The notes: generated by a model from the letters alone, not told the origin. Positions 1 through 7,673 are shown, counted from the stretch's first letter. The stretch is 12,841 nucleotides of DNA from Clostridiales bacterium UBA4653 (GCA_002405565.1 DHMB01000056.1:1-12841); one strand, 5' to 3'. Program-made: numbers and translations.

Positions 1-262
1 AAGAAAGCAATTCGGACTCACCCCTCTCGGCGAGGCCTGCTTGGCTTGCTCACGCAAACCAGCAAATCCCTCCGAAACCTCCCTTAAAAGTTCAAGGCGG
101 AACTTTTCTGCCTCGTCGGCTTTACCCGGGCAAAGGCGGAAGTGTAGCTCGAATCTTAAAATGTTTTTGATTGTGCGGGACTTTTGTGCCTGCGGTGACG
201 GAAGAAAGCGAAAAGGTTTTCTCTTGCAAATCCGTTCCGCCGCTTGCCGGAAGGGAAAATGT
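1..262. other. Unassigned 5' region, no supported gene
   Basis: I cannot assign a gene to this stretch. On the minus strand one frame is open from 312 to the window edge at 1 (104 codons), but it has no ATG; its only common start codons are a TTG at 57-55 and a GTG at 21-19. On the plus strand a TTG-initiated frame runs from 41 to 343, but it is rich in Arg, Ser and Lys, ends inside the A+T-rich promoter, and has no ribosome binding site or recognisable domain. Short repeats are visible: AAGGCGGAA at 94-102 and again at 133-141, and an inverted pair GGCGGAAC (96-103) and GTTCCGCC (234-241). Possibilities are a dispersed intergenic repeat, a decayed gene, or the 3' part of an upstream transcript. 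The rpmF and DUF177 genes that often precede plsX in Firmicutes are not here. Confidence 0.5.
39..63 (-). other. Hairpin with GNRA-type tetraloop (minus strand)
   Basis: Read on the minus strand, GCT GGTTTGC (63-54) pairs with GCAAGCC A AGC (49-39) around a GTGA loop (53-50). This gives a ten-pair stem with one G-U pair and one bulged A, closed by a GNRA-class loop. Immediately downstream on the same strand CCTC (35-32) can pair with GAGG (26-23). On the plus strand the same bases form a slightly worse stem (C-A mismatch) with a non-GNRA loop, so the minus strand is the better RNA. It could be a structured RNA, part of a repeat element, or chance. Confidence 0.35.
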
Positions 263-304
263 CGCTTTTGCGGGAAGCCGCCCGAAAACGCGGATCTTTT
301 TATT
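263..304 (+). terminator. Candidate intrinsic terminator upstream of plsX
   Basis: CGC TTTT (263-269) and CGGG (271-274) pair with CCCG (281-284), AAAA (285-288) and GCG (290-292) around an AAGCCG loop, with single-base bulges at G270 and C289. The T-rich run TCTTTTTATT follows at 295-304. This is the arrangement of a rho-independent terminator for a plus-strand transcript arriving from the left. The upstream gene lies outside the window or is the unassigned 1-262 region. The bulges lower confidence; no folding energy was calculated. Confidence 0.5.
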
Positions 305-315
305 ATAATTATCTA

Positions 316-344
316 TTGCAATATAATTTATTTTGTTATATAAT
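316..344 (+). promoter_or_regulatory. Sigma-A type promoter for the plsX operon
   Basis: A -35 element TTGCAA (316-321; four of six consensus bases) is separated by exactly 17 bases from a perfect TATAAT -10 element (339-344), in strongly A+T-rich DNA between the candidate terminator and plsX. Transcription would start near 351-352, leaving a leader of about 26 bases that contains only the plsX ribosome binding site. I see no FapR-like palindrome (the repressor site found upstream of plsX-family genes in Bacillus). This is the only clear promoter I see in the window. Confidence 0.75.
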
Positions 345-366
345 ACATAAGTAAAACTATAAAATC

Positions 367-370
367 GGAG
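367..370 (+). promoter_or_regulatory. Ribosome binding site of plsX
   Basis: GGAG lies seven bases before the ATG at 378. It favours that ATG over the in-frame TTG at 375, which would leave only four bases of spacing. Confidence 0.75.
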
Positions 371-377
371 AGTTTTG

Positions 378-1391
378 ATGAAAATAATACTTGACGTTAT
401 GGGCGGGGACAATCCGCCTGCGGAGATAATACGCGGGGCTGTAATGGCAAAGAAGGAGCTCGGCGTTGACATAATGCTCGTCGGTGACGGAGGCGTCATA
501 CGCGAAGCGCTCTCCGCCGAGGGAATGACAGATGAATTTGAAATAAAAGAGGGCGACAGCGTAATCGGGATGGAAGACAGCCCGATGTGCATTGTCCAGA
601 AAAAGAAGGGCTCGTCGATGGGCGTGGCTCTGCGGGCGCTTGCCTCGGGCGAAGGGGACGCCGTTGTTTCCTGCGGTAACACCGGCGCGCTGTTTACCGG
701 CGCAACGCTCATAGTTCACAGGGTTCCGGGGCTTCGCCGCGCCGCTCTCGGAACGATTCTGCCATATACGAACAACGTAATGCTTATGGATTGCGGCGCA
801 AACGTAACCGTCACGGCGGAATATCTTCTGCACTTTGCCCATATGGGATCGATATACATGAAAAAGCTCTACGGAATCGAGCGCCCGAGAGTTGCAATAA
901 TCAACAACGGCGCGGAGGGACACAAGGGCACGCCGCTCGTGCTTGAAGCAAAGGCGCTGATGGAAGCGGACGAAAACCTCAATTTCATCGGTAACGTCGA
1001 GGGAAAGGAACTGCCGTTTGACGCCTGCGACGTTGCCGTCTGCGACGGGTTTACGGGCAACGTTCTGCTCAAAGCGAGCGAAGGACTCTGCCGCTTTGTC
1101 ATGAAGCACGTCATAGACGACGTCACCTCCTCCGAGGGAGGAAATACGGAGGGCGTCCGTGCGGCGCTTCACCGCGAGGACAGATTCTTTGACGTCACGG
1201 AATACGGCGGGGCGCCGTTTATCGGAATAGCGAAGCCCGTCATCAAGGCGCATGGTAATTCTGAGGCGAACGCCGTAAAAAATGCGATTGTCAGAGCCGT
1301 AAACTATGCCCGCGCGGACGTTACCGGCGAGCTTGAAAGAAGAGCGGAGCTTTTCCGTCCGGTAACTTTGGGAGGAAGCAATGAGAACTAA
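378..1391 (+). CDS. plsX: Phosphate acyltransferase PlsX
   Basis: PlsX converts acyl-ACP and inorganic phosphate to acyl-phosphate, which PlsY then uses to acylate glycerol-3-phosphate in the first step of phospholipid synthesis. It is a soluble, membrane-associated enzyme. The 337-residue product has the normal family length. Family motifs are all present: DVMGGD at 6-11, CGNTGA from residue 99, DCGAN, KGTPLV, CDGFTGNV, and near the C-terminus YGGAPFIGI followed by KAHGNS. The ATG at 378 is chosen because GGAG lies seven bases upstream; an in-frame TTG at 375 would only add one Met. It is the first gene behind the promoter at 316-344, and its end overlaps rnc by 11 bases. The fabD, fabG and acpP genes that often follow plsX are absent here, so acyl carrier protein must be encoded elsewhere. 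Confidence 0.97.
   Translation: MKIILDVMGGDNPPAEIIRGAVMAKKELGVDIMLVGDGGVIREALSAEGMTDEFEIKEGDSVIGMEDSPMCIVQKKKGSSMGVALRALASGEGDAVVSCGNTGALFTGATLIVHRVPGLRRAALGTILPYTNNVMLMDCGANVTVTAEYLLHFAHMGSIYMKKLYGIERPRVAIINNGAEGHKGTPLVLEAKALMEADENLNFIGNVEGKELPFDACDVAVCDGFTGNVLLKASEGLCRFVMKHVIDDVTSSEGGNTEGVRAALHREDRFFDVTEYGGAPFIGIAKPVIKAHGNSEANAVKNAIVRAVNYARADVTGELERRAELFRPVTLGGSNEN
1371..1375 (+). promoter_or_regulatory. Ribosome binding site of rnc, inside plsX
   Basis: GGAGG sits within the last codons of plsX, five bases before the ATG at 1381. It supports that start rather than the in-frame ATG at 1411, which has only a weak GGCG-like sequence before it. Confidence 0.7.
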
Positions 1392-2106
1392 AATCAGGGC
1401 GCAGGGCGAAATGTCCGAGCTCGAAAAGAAAATAGGCTACACATTCAGAGACAGGGAACTTTTGAAGGAAGCTCTTTCGCACACGTCGTTTGTAAACGAG
1501 GCAAAGGACGGCGGAAAGTCAAACGAGAGACTTGAATTTCTCGGCGACGCGGTGCTTTCGGCAATCGTCAGCGAGTATCTTTTCAAAAGATTTCCCGAAA
1601 GCAACGAAGGCGAGCTTTCAAGCATGAGAAGAGCCATCGTCGAAAGGGCGTCGCTTGCGGAATTTTCAAGGGAAATAGACCTCGGCGGCTATCTTTACCT
1701 CGGTCACGGCGAAAGCTACAACGGCGGGCGCGACCTTGATTCAAACCTCGAGGACGCATTCGAAGCGCTGACGGCGGCTGTCTATCTTGACGGCGGCAGG
1801 GAATGTGCGGAAGCGTTTGTTCTGCCGTTTGTGATAAAGGCGGCGGACGGCTTCACTCCGACAAAGACCCTCACGGATCCGAAGTCCCTTTTGCAGGAGA
1901 TAATTCAGGAGTCGCCCGGCGAGAAGCTGGAATACACGATAACCGGCGAATCGGGGCCCGATCATGACAAAACGTTCTTCTGCGAGGTCAAGGTCAACAG
2001 CAATCTTCTCGGAAAAGGCTCGGGCAAGAGCAAGAAGGAAGCGGAAAAGAGTGCGGCGAGGGAAGCCCTCCGTCTTTTCGGCTATGACGACGGCGAGAAG
2101 AAATGA
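1381..2106 (+). CDS. rnc: Ribonuclease III
   Basis: RNase III cuts double-stranded RNA, notably in maturing 16S and 23S rRNA precursors and in turnover of structured mRNAs; it acts as a dimer with magnesium. The 241-residue product has the two expected parts. The catalytic domain (about 12-155) carries the signature NERLEFLGD with E49, E52 and D56, and the second acidic motif with D125 and E128, matching the E38/E41/D45 and D114/E117 sets of the E. coli enzyme. The double-stranded RNA-binding domain (about 165-235) begins at DPKSLLQE and ends with the basic KSKKEAEKSAA segment. The start at 1381 is supported by GGAGG inside plsX; ATG 1411 (ten residues shorter) is the alternative. It overlaps plsX by 11 bases, and its stop shares an ATGA with the next gene, so translation of the three is probably coupled. 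Confidence 0.97.
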   Translation: MRTKIRAQGEMSELEKKIGYTFRDRELLKEALSHTSFVNEAKDGGKSNERLEFLGDAVLSAIVSEYLFKRFPESNEGELSSMRRAIVERASLAEFSREIDLGGYLYLGHGESYNGGRDLDSNLEDAFEALTAAVYLDGGRECAEAFVLPFVIKAADGFTPTKTLTDPKSLLQEIIQESPGEKLEYTITGESGPDHDKTFFCEVKVNSNLLGKGSGKSKKEAEKSAAREALRLFGYDDGEKK

Positions 2107-3119
2107 AAACACACGCAAACATACCGATCTTCGTCCCGCATATGGGCTGTCCGAACGCATGCGTTTTCTGCAACCAGCGGACGATTTCCGGTCACAACGT
2201 TCCGGATTTTACAAAGGTCGGGGACGAGATTGAAAACGCTCTGTCAACGGTCGACCTGAGCCGCAGAACGGCGCAGATTGCATATTTCGGCGGCAGCTTT
2301 ACGGCAATCGACAGAAAAGATATGATATATCTGCTCTCCGTTGCGAAAAGGTTTATAGACGACGGGCGGGTTGAATCAATAAGAATATCGACCAGACCTG
2401 ACTGCATAGACGAAGAGATTATTGAAATTCTCCGCTCATACGGGGTGAAAAGCGTTGAGCTGGGCATACAGAGCATATCGGAAAGGGTGCTTCTGCTTTC
2501 GGGCAGGGGACACGGCGCGGACTGCTGCAAAAGGGCGGCAGAGCTTATAACCGGAGCGGGAATGGAATTCGTCGGGCAGATGATGACAGGCCTGCCGGGG
2601 TCGACGAAGGAGGACGAAATCCACACGGCAACCGCTATCGCCGATATGGGCGCAGTTGCCGCAAGAATATATCCGACAGTCGTTTTCAAGGGAACAAGGC
2701 TCGTCGAAATGGCTGAAAAGGGAGAATATATCCCAATGAGCCGCGAGGACGCGGTCGACAGGAGCGAGGCGGCGTTTGAAGTCTTTGCCGAGAGGGGAAT
2801 AAAGGTCATAAGAATAGGTCTGCAATCCGGAGAGGCGCTCGTTTCGGGCGAGGAAATCGCCTGCGGGGACTATTCGGAAGCCATCGGCGAGATGTGCATA
2901 AGCAGATATTTCGAAAAGAAAATATCAGCCCTTTGCGAGGGATTTTCCGGCGGAGACGTTACGGTATACTGCAATCCGAGAAGAATATCGTGCGCCGTCG
3001 GCTATAAGGGCGAAAACAGAGAGAAAATAAAGGAAAAATTCGGGCTCCGGAGCATTAAAATCTCCCCTTGCGACGGGCTTTCCGAATTTGAGATAAGGAT
3101 AAAAAATCAAAGGAGCTAA
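2103..3119 (+). CDS. Elp3-like radical SAM protein of unknown substrate
   Basis: The 338-residue product is a radical S-adenosylmethionine enzyme. Near its N-terminus GCPNACVFC places C16, C20 and C23 in the CX3CX2C motif that holds the 4Fe-4S cluster, and GGSFT (63-67) is the usual SAM-contacting segment. STRPD (96-100), VELGIQS (118-124) and MTGLPGST (161-168) continue the radical SAM barrel and resemble the Elp3/YhcC group. The C-terminal third (about 235-338) looks like the accessory domain of that group; there is no room for the acetyltransferase domain of true Elp3, so tRNA wobble-uridine modification should not be assumed. From memory, homologues occur between rnc and smc in many Clostridia. 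The start overlaps the rnc stop as ATGA, with only a weak GGCGAG before it, so it is probably translated by coupling. Substrate unknown; RNA or ribosome modification is a guess from context. Confidence 0.9.
   Translation: MKTHANIPIFVPHMGCPNACVFCNQRTISGHNVPDFTKVGDEIENALSTVDLSRRTAQIAYFGGSFTAIDRKDMIYLLSVAKRFIDDGRVESIRISTRPDCIDEEIIEILRSYGVKSVELGIQSISERVLLLSGRGHGADCCKRAAELITGAGMEFVGQMMTGLPGSTKEDEIHTATAIADMGAVAARIYPTVVFKGTRLVEMAEKGEYIPMSREDAVDRSEAAFEVFAERGIKVIRIGLQSGEALVSGEEIACGDYSEAIGEMCISRYFEKKISALCEGFSGGDVTVYCNPRRISCAVGYKGENREKIKEKFGLRSIKISPCDGLSEFEIRIKNQRS
3111..3115 (+). promoter_or_regulatory. Ribosome binding site of smc
   Basis: AGGAG overlaps the end of the radical SAM gene and lies nine bases before a GTG start at 3125. 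The protein alignment expected for SMC (start immediately before RLKTLEMQGFKSF) agrees with GTG as the initiation codon. Confidence 0.7.
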
Positions 3120-3124
3120 AAAGG

Positions 3125-6100
3125 GTGCGTCTTAAAACACTTGAAATGCAGGGCTTTAAGTCCTTCCCCGATAAAACCGTCATCAGCTTCGACCGCGGAA
3201 TTACCGTTGTCGTCGGGCCGAACGGCTCGGGAAAATCGAATATATCCGACGCAATGCGCTGGGTTCTGGGCGAGATATCGTCAAAGAACATCCGCGGCTC
3301 TAAAATGGAGGACGTTATCTTTGCGGGCTCGCAGAAGAGAAGCCCGATGGGCTATGCGGAGGTCTCCGTCACCTTTGACAATACCGAGGAGGACGGAAAA
3401 ATCGCTTCGATGAGCGATTATGACGAGATAACTGTCACAAGACGGTATTACAGGGTCGGCGAGAGCGAATATTTCATCAATCGAAAGCCCGTCAGACTTA
3501 AAGACATTCACGAGCTGTTTATGAATACGGGTCTCGGCAAGGGCGGTTATTCGATAATCGGTCAGGGCAAGATTTCGGAAATAATATCATCAAAAAGCGA
3601 GGACAGGCGCGCGATTTTCGAGGAAGCGGCGGGCATTGCAAAATACCGCTATCAGAAGCAGGAGGCGGAGCGGAAGCTCAGCGCAACTCTTGATAACCTC
3701 GTCCGTCTGGAAGACATAGAAAGCGAACTTGAAAGCCGTATCGGCCCGCTTGAAAAAGAGTCGGAGAAGGCGAAGAAATATCTTGCCCTCCGCGACGAAA
3801 AGAAAGCGCTCGACCTTGCGCTGTCCGTCTTTGACATAGACACGGCGAAGGCGGAGAGCGGCGAGCTTGAAAAGAGCCTTGCGGCGTCGAAAAACTCGCT
3901 TGACCGCTCGGACGAGACGCTTGCCGGGCTTGAAAAGCGTGACGAGGAGCTTTTCTCGTCACTTCAGAGCGAAAAAGCGGAAAGCGAAAGAGCGGGAGAG
4001 GACATCTCCGCTCTGACGGAAAAAATATTTGCGGGCGAAAGCGAGATAAAGCTCGCGGAAAACGACAGCGCCCACCTCTCCGAAACCGCAACTGCGGCAA
4101 GGGCGAAGATAGCCGAAAAAAAGGCTGCGCTAGAGCTTGCGGAGGAGGAAAAGGCACGTCACGAAAAGGCGGCGGCAGAGTCCGCAAAGAGGGCGGAGCT
4201 GCTTTCGGAGCGCCACGAAAAGGCGGCGGCGGAGCTGAAGGAGTGCGAGGACAGGATTTCCGGTTGCTCGGAGAAAATCTCCGCTCTGACGGACGCCTGC
4301 GAGCGTGCGCAGAAAGAGGACGTTGAAGCGAAGGTCGCCGCAAGCGTTGCCGAATCGCAAAGGGAGGCAAACCTCAAAAAATGCGACGGCGTCACGCTTG
4401 ATATAGCAAAGCACGACGACGATATTTCCATGCTTGAAAAACGAATAGACCGCGCAAAGGAAAAGATTGCGGGCTATGACAAAAAGCTCGGCGACGCGGC
4501 GGCAGCGGCAAAGGAAATATCGGATAAGAAAGAGGAACTGATAGCCCTTTCCAGAAAGCTGGCGGGGCAGAAAAACGATATTTTCCTCGAAATATCGCAG
4601 AGAAAACACAGAATTTCAAATCTTCTCCGTATGGAGGAGCTGCTTGAAGGCTATTCAAGAGCCGTGCGCTTCCTTATGACGGAATACCGCAACGGCACGG
4701 TTACGGATAAAAACGGCGGCGTTCCGAAGATATACGGGCCCGTTTCGCAGTTCGTCTCCGTTGACGAAAAGTATTCGGCGGCGCTTGAGGTTGCGTTCGG
4801 GCAGTCGCTGCAAAACATAATCGTCGAGGACGAGGACTGCGCAAAGGCGGCGATTGCGTTTCTCAAAAAGAGAAATGCGGGCAGGGCAACCTTTTACCCG
4901 ATAACGACTATGAGCGGCACGCCGGTTTCCGGAAAGACGCTCGGAATTGAAAATATTGAAGGTTACATAGCGATAGCCTCGGAGCTTGTCTCCTGCGAGG
5001 AGAAGTTCAGAGGCATAGCGGATTATCTGACGGGCAGAATTATTGTTGCAAAGGATATGGACAGCGCGTCCGTAATCGCAAGAAAGCTGGGCTTTAGGTA
5101 CAAAACCGTCACCCTTGACGGGCAGATCATAAATGCAGGCGGCAGTTATACGGGCGGCTCGGTATCGACAGATTCCGGAATGCTCTCCCGCCGCGCGCAG
5201 ATAGACAGGCTCGGCGCAGAGATAAAGTCGCTTGAAAAGGACAACGCAGAGACGGAAACCCAGATTGCGGAAAACGAAAAGGCTATAAAAGACGTAACGG
5301 AAAAGGAAAAATCGGCGCTTGGCGAGGGGTCTATGATAAAGACGCTCAGAGACGCCGAATCGACCCAGATGCAGGTGCTCTCGTCCCAGTGCGACGTGCT
5401 GAAGGAAGCGAGAGAACAGCTCCGCGGCGAGCTTTCCGAGCTTATGTCCCTTGCAAAGCAGGAGGGCAAAAACGCCGAGGATTATATCGAGAAGCGCAGA
5501 AGACTTTCCGAGGAGATTGCGGCGGCTGAAAAACAGCTTTGCGATGTAAACCGCGAAAAATCCGAGGCGGAAAAGGCGGCAGAGGCAAAGAAAACCGAGC
5601 TTTCGGACTGCCTTATCGACATCGCCCGCGAGGAGAAAACGTCCGAGATGGCGCAGAACTCTCTTGCGGCGGCAAACGAAAAATGCGAAAGCCTTGAAAG
5701 CGAGATAGGCGAGCTTTCCCGCTCGACTTCGGACGCCGAAAGAAAAATAGCGGAAAACACAGCGAAGATAAAGGATGTTTCCGCTCAGACCGAGGCTTTG
5801 AAGAAGCAGGTCGAGGAGATAAATTCCGCAAAGGCGGACATTTCAAAGCGTACTCTTGAAACGGAGAGAAAGCTGACGGAGGTTCGCGCAAAGCAGAAGG
5901 AGCTGACGCACACAAGGGAGCTTCTTTTCAGAGAATTTACGAACATCGAGTCGGCTTATAAACGGGCCGTCGAAAAGAGCGATAAGCTCATCTCGTTCCT
6001 CTGGGAGGAATACGAAACAACATACACGCAGGCTTGCGAGCTTTGCGGCGAACGCATAACGGAAAAGACCCGCAGGGAAGCGGCGTCAAAGCAGAGCAAG

Positions 6101-6748
6101 CTGAAGTCGGAGATAAAAGCTCTCGGCGACGTTCACGTCGGTGCGATTGAGGAATACAAAGAGGTCAAAACCCGCTATGACGAGCTTTCGACCCAGACAA
6201 AGGACCTCCGCAAATCAAAAGAAGAGCTTATGACGATTGTCGTTTCTCTTGAGGAGCGTATGAGGGAGGATTTCTCGGCTACGTTTGACGAGATAAACGC
6301 AAACTTCGGGCAGGTATTCCGCGCGCTGTTCGGAGGCGGCACGGCAGAGCTGAAGCTGACGGACAAGATTGACGTTCTCAGCTCCGGCATAGAAATAAAC
6401 GTTGCGCCCCCCGGAAAGGTCATAAAAAATATGTCGCTGCTTTCGGGCGGCGAGCAGGCGTTCGTTGCGATTGCGCTCTATTTTGCGATTCTGAAGGTCA
6501 CCCCTTCGCCATTCTGTATACTGGATGAGATCGAGGCGGCGCTGGACGAGGTCAACGTGGACAAGCTGGCAGACTACCTGAAAAACTATTCGGAGAGGAC
6601 GCAGTTTGTCGTCATCACGCACCGCAGGGGCACAATGGAGGCGGCGGACAGAATATACGGCGTCACAATGCACGAAAAAGGCATATCGGACGTACTTTCG
6701 ATAGACGTTTCCGAAATTGAAGCAAAAACAGGACAAAAGCCTGTTTAA
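3125..6748 (+). CDS. smc: Chromosome partition protein SMC
   Basis: SMC is the ATPase of the bacterial condensin complex; with ScpA and ScpB (not in this window) it loads near the replication origin and extrudes DNA loops to organise and separate chromosomes. The 1207-residue product is full length. The N-terminal ATPase half has the Walker A loop GPNGSGKS (31-38). Two long Glu/Lys/Ala-rich coiled-coil arms (roughly 165-515 and 690-1020) flank the hinge, which spans about 520-685 and includes VPKIYGPVSQ (from 533) and GGSYTGGS (from 672). The C-terminal half carries the ABC signature LSGGE (1106-1110) and the Walker B segment CILDEIEAALDE with D1134 and the catalytic E1135. The start is GTG. 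The octapeptide RHEKAAAE occurs twice in the first arm (345-352 and 363-370). It lies five bases after the radical SAM gene and 12 before ftsY, the usual smc-ftsY order of Firmicutes. Confidence 0.98.
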   Translation: MRLKTLEMQGFKSFPDKTVISFDRGITVVVGPNGSGKSNISDAMRWVLGEISSKNIRGSKMEDVIFAGSQKRSPMGYAEVSVTFDNTEEDGKIASMSDYDEITVTRRYYRVGESEYFINRKPVRLKDIHELFMNTGLGKGGYSIIGQGKISEIISSKSEDRRAIFEEAAGIAKYRYQKQEAERKLSATLDNLVRLEDIESELESRIGPLEKESEKAKKYLALRDEKKALDLALSVFDIDTAKAESGELEKSLAASKNSLDRSDETLAGLEKRDEELFSSLQSEKAESERAGEDISALTEKIFAGESEIKLAENDSAHLSETATAARAKIAEKKAALELAEEEKARHEKAAAESAKRAELLSERHEKAAAELKECEDRISGCSEKISALTDACERAQKEDVEAKVAASVAESQREANLKKCDGVTLDIAKHDDDISMLEKRIDRAKEKIAGYDKKLGDAAAAAKEISDKKEELIALSRKLAGQKNDIFLEISQRKHRISNLLRMEELLEGYSRAVRFLMTEYRNGTVTDKNGGVPKIYGPVSQFVSVDEKYSAALEVAFGQSLQNIIVEDEDCAKAAIAFLKKRNAGRATFYPITTMSGTPVSGKTLGIENIEGYIAIASELVSCEEKFRGIADYLTGRIIVAKDMDSASVIARKLGFRYKTVTLDGQIINAGGSYTGGSVSTDSGMLSRRAQIDRLGAEIKSLEKDNAETETQIAENEKAIKDVTEKEKSALGEGSMIKTLRDAESTQMQVLSSQCDVLKEAREQLRGELSELMSLAKQEGKNAEDYIEKRRRLSEEIAAAEKQLCDVNREKSEAEKAAEAKKTELSDCLIDIAREEKTSEMAQNSLAAANEKCESLESEIGELSRSTSDAERKIAENTAKIKDVSAQTEALKKQVEEINSAKADISKRTLETERKLTEVRAKQKELTHTRELLFREFTNIESAYKRAVEKSDKLISFLWEEYETTYTQACELCGERITEKTRREAASKQSKLKSEIKALGDVHVGAIEEYKEVKTRYDELSTQTKDLRKSKEELMTIVVSLEERMREDFSATFDEINANFGQVFRALFGGGTAELKLTDKIDVLSSGIEINVAPPGKVIKNMSLLSGGEQAFVAIALYFAILKVTPSPFCILDEIEAALDEVNVDKLADYLKNYSERTQFVVITHRRGTMEAADRIYGVTMHEKGISDVLSIDVSEIEAKTGQKPV

Positions 6749-6760
6749 GGAGAAATAATT

Positions 6761-7672
6761 ATGGGATTTTTTGAAAAACTGAAACAGGGTCTCGCAAAGA
6801 CAAAGAAAGCCCTTTCGGACGGAATTGAAAAGATATTCCGCAGCTTTGTGAGAATAGACGAGGATCTTTTCGATGAGCTCGAAGAGCTTCTTATCAGCTC
6901 CGACGTGGGCGTTGAAACGACGGAAACCGTGCTTGACACGCTCCGCGACAGACTCAAGGAAAAGAGAATAACGGATCCGGAGCAGGCAAAGGAAGAGCTT
7001 ATAGAAATCCTTGCCGAAATGACGGGCGAGGGCGGCGACATTCCGTTTGAGGACGGGAAGATGACCGTCATCCTCGTTATCGGAGTAAACGGCGTCGGCA
7101 AGACGACGTCGATTGCGAAAATTGCAAACCTACTGAAAAACGACGGCAAAAAGGTCGTGCTTGCGGCGGCGGATACGTTCCGCGCGGCTGCCGCCGATCA
7201 GCTTTCCGTCTGGGCGGAGAGAGTCGGGGTTGACGTTATCCGTCAGAGCGAGGGCTCGGATCCCGCGGCTGTCGTTTTCGACGCGATCGCGGCGGCAAAA
7301 AAACGCAAGGCGGACGCGCTGATAATCGACACGGCGGGCAGACTTCATAACAAGAAAAACCTTATGGCGGAGCTTGAAAAAATCAATCGCGTGATCGATC
7401 GCGAGCTTCCGGACTGCATAAGAGAAACGCTCCTCGTTCTTGACTCGACGACGGGTCAGAACGCCGTCATTCAGGCGAAGGAATTCGGCAATGCCGCCGC
7501 GCTGACGGGCATAGTGCTGACAAAGCTGGACGGAACGGCGAAGGGCGGTATCATCATTTCCATCCGCCGCACGCTGGGAATTCCCGTAAAATTCATAGGC
7601 GTCGGGGAAAAGGTCGACGATCTTCAGAAGTTCGAGCCGCAGGAATTCGTCCGCGCGCTCTTCGGTGACTGA
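6761..7672 (+). CDS. ftsY: Signal recognition particle receptor FtsY
   Basis: FtsY is the GTPase receptor at the inner face of the membrane that docks SRP-ribosome complexes and hands nascent membrane proteins to the Sec translocon. The 303-residue product lacks the long acidic A domain of the E. coli protein and starts directly with the short amphipathic MGFFEKLKQGL helix, as is usual in Firmicutes. The helical N domain (about 1-85) is followed by the G domain: P-loop GVNGVGKT (108-115), DTFRAAA (138-144), DTAGR (190-194), TKLDG (254-258) and closing GVGE (280-283). KFIGVGEKVDDLQKF is typical of FtsY rather than Ffh. AAGGAG at 6747-6752, overlapping the smc stop, lies eight bases before the ATG. 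The ylxM and ffh genes that follow ftsY in many Firmicutes are absent; rdgB follows after one base. Confidence 0.97.
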   Translation: MGFFEKLKQGLAKTKKALSDGIEKIFRSFVRIDEDLFDELEELLISSDVGVETTETVLDTLRDRLKEKRITDPEQAKEELIEILAEMTGEGGDIPFEDGKMTVILVIGVNGVGKTTSIAKIANLLKNDGKKVVLAAADTFRAAAADQLSVWAERVGVDVIRQSEGSDPAAVVFDAIAAAKKRKADALIIDTAGRLHNKKNLMAELEKINRVIDRELPDCIRETLLVLDSTTGQNAVIQAKEFGNAAALTGIVLTKLDGTAKGGIIISIRRTLGIPVKFIGVGEKVDDLQKFEPQEFVRALFGD

Positions 7673-7673
7673 G

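Noticed and set aside
41..343. A 100-codon plus-strand frame beginning at TTG
   Set aside because: No ribosome binding site, no recognisable domain, Arg/Ser/Lys-rich composition, and an Ile-rich end that is simply the translated A+T-rich promoter.
122..712. Minus-strand frame opposite the start of plsX
   Set aside because: Runs through the promoter and the plsX coding strand; Ser/Pro/Ile-rich shadow composition with no family resemblance.
357..1253. A 298-codon minus-strand frame opposite plsX
   Set aside because: plsX is unambiguous on the other strand. Long antisense frames are expected in genes with this codon bias.
2103..3119. Calling the radical SAM gene a true Elp3 tRNA-modifying enzyme
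   Set aside because: The acetyltransferase domain is absent and the protein is much shorter than Elp3, so the function cannot be transferred.
4157..4234. Tandem repeat or mobile element within smc
   Set aside because: Only one short octapeptide is duplicated within a low-complexity coiled coil and the reading frame is intact, so no insertion element is supported.
3678..4370. Minus-strand frame opposite the SMC coiled coil
   Set aside because: Pro/Arg/Ser-rich translation is the typical antisense of Glu/Lys/Ala-rich coiled-coil coding DNA.
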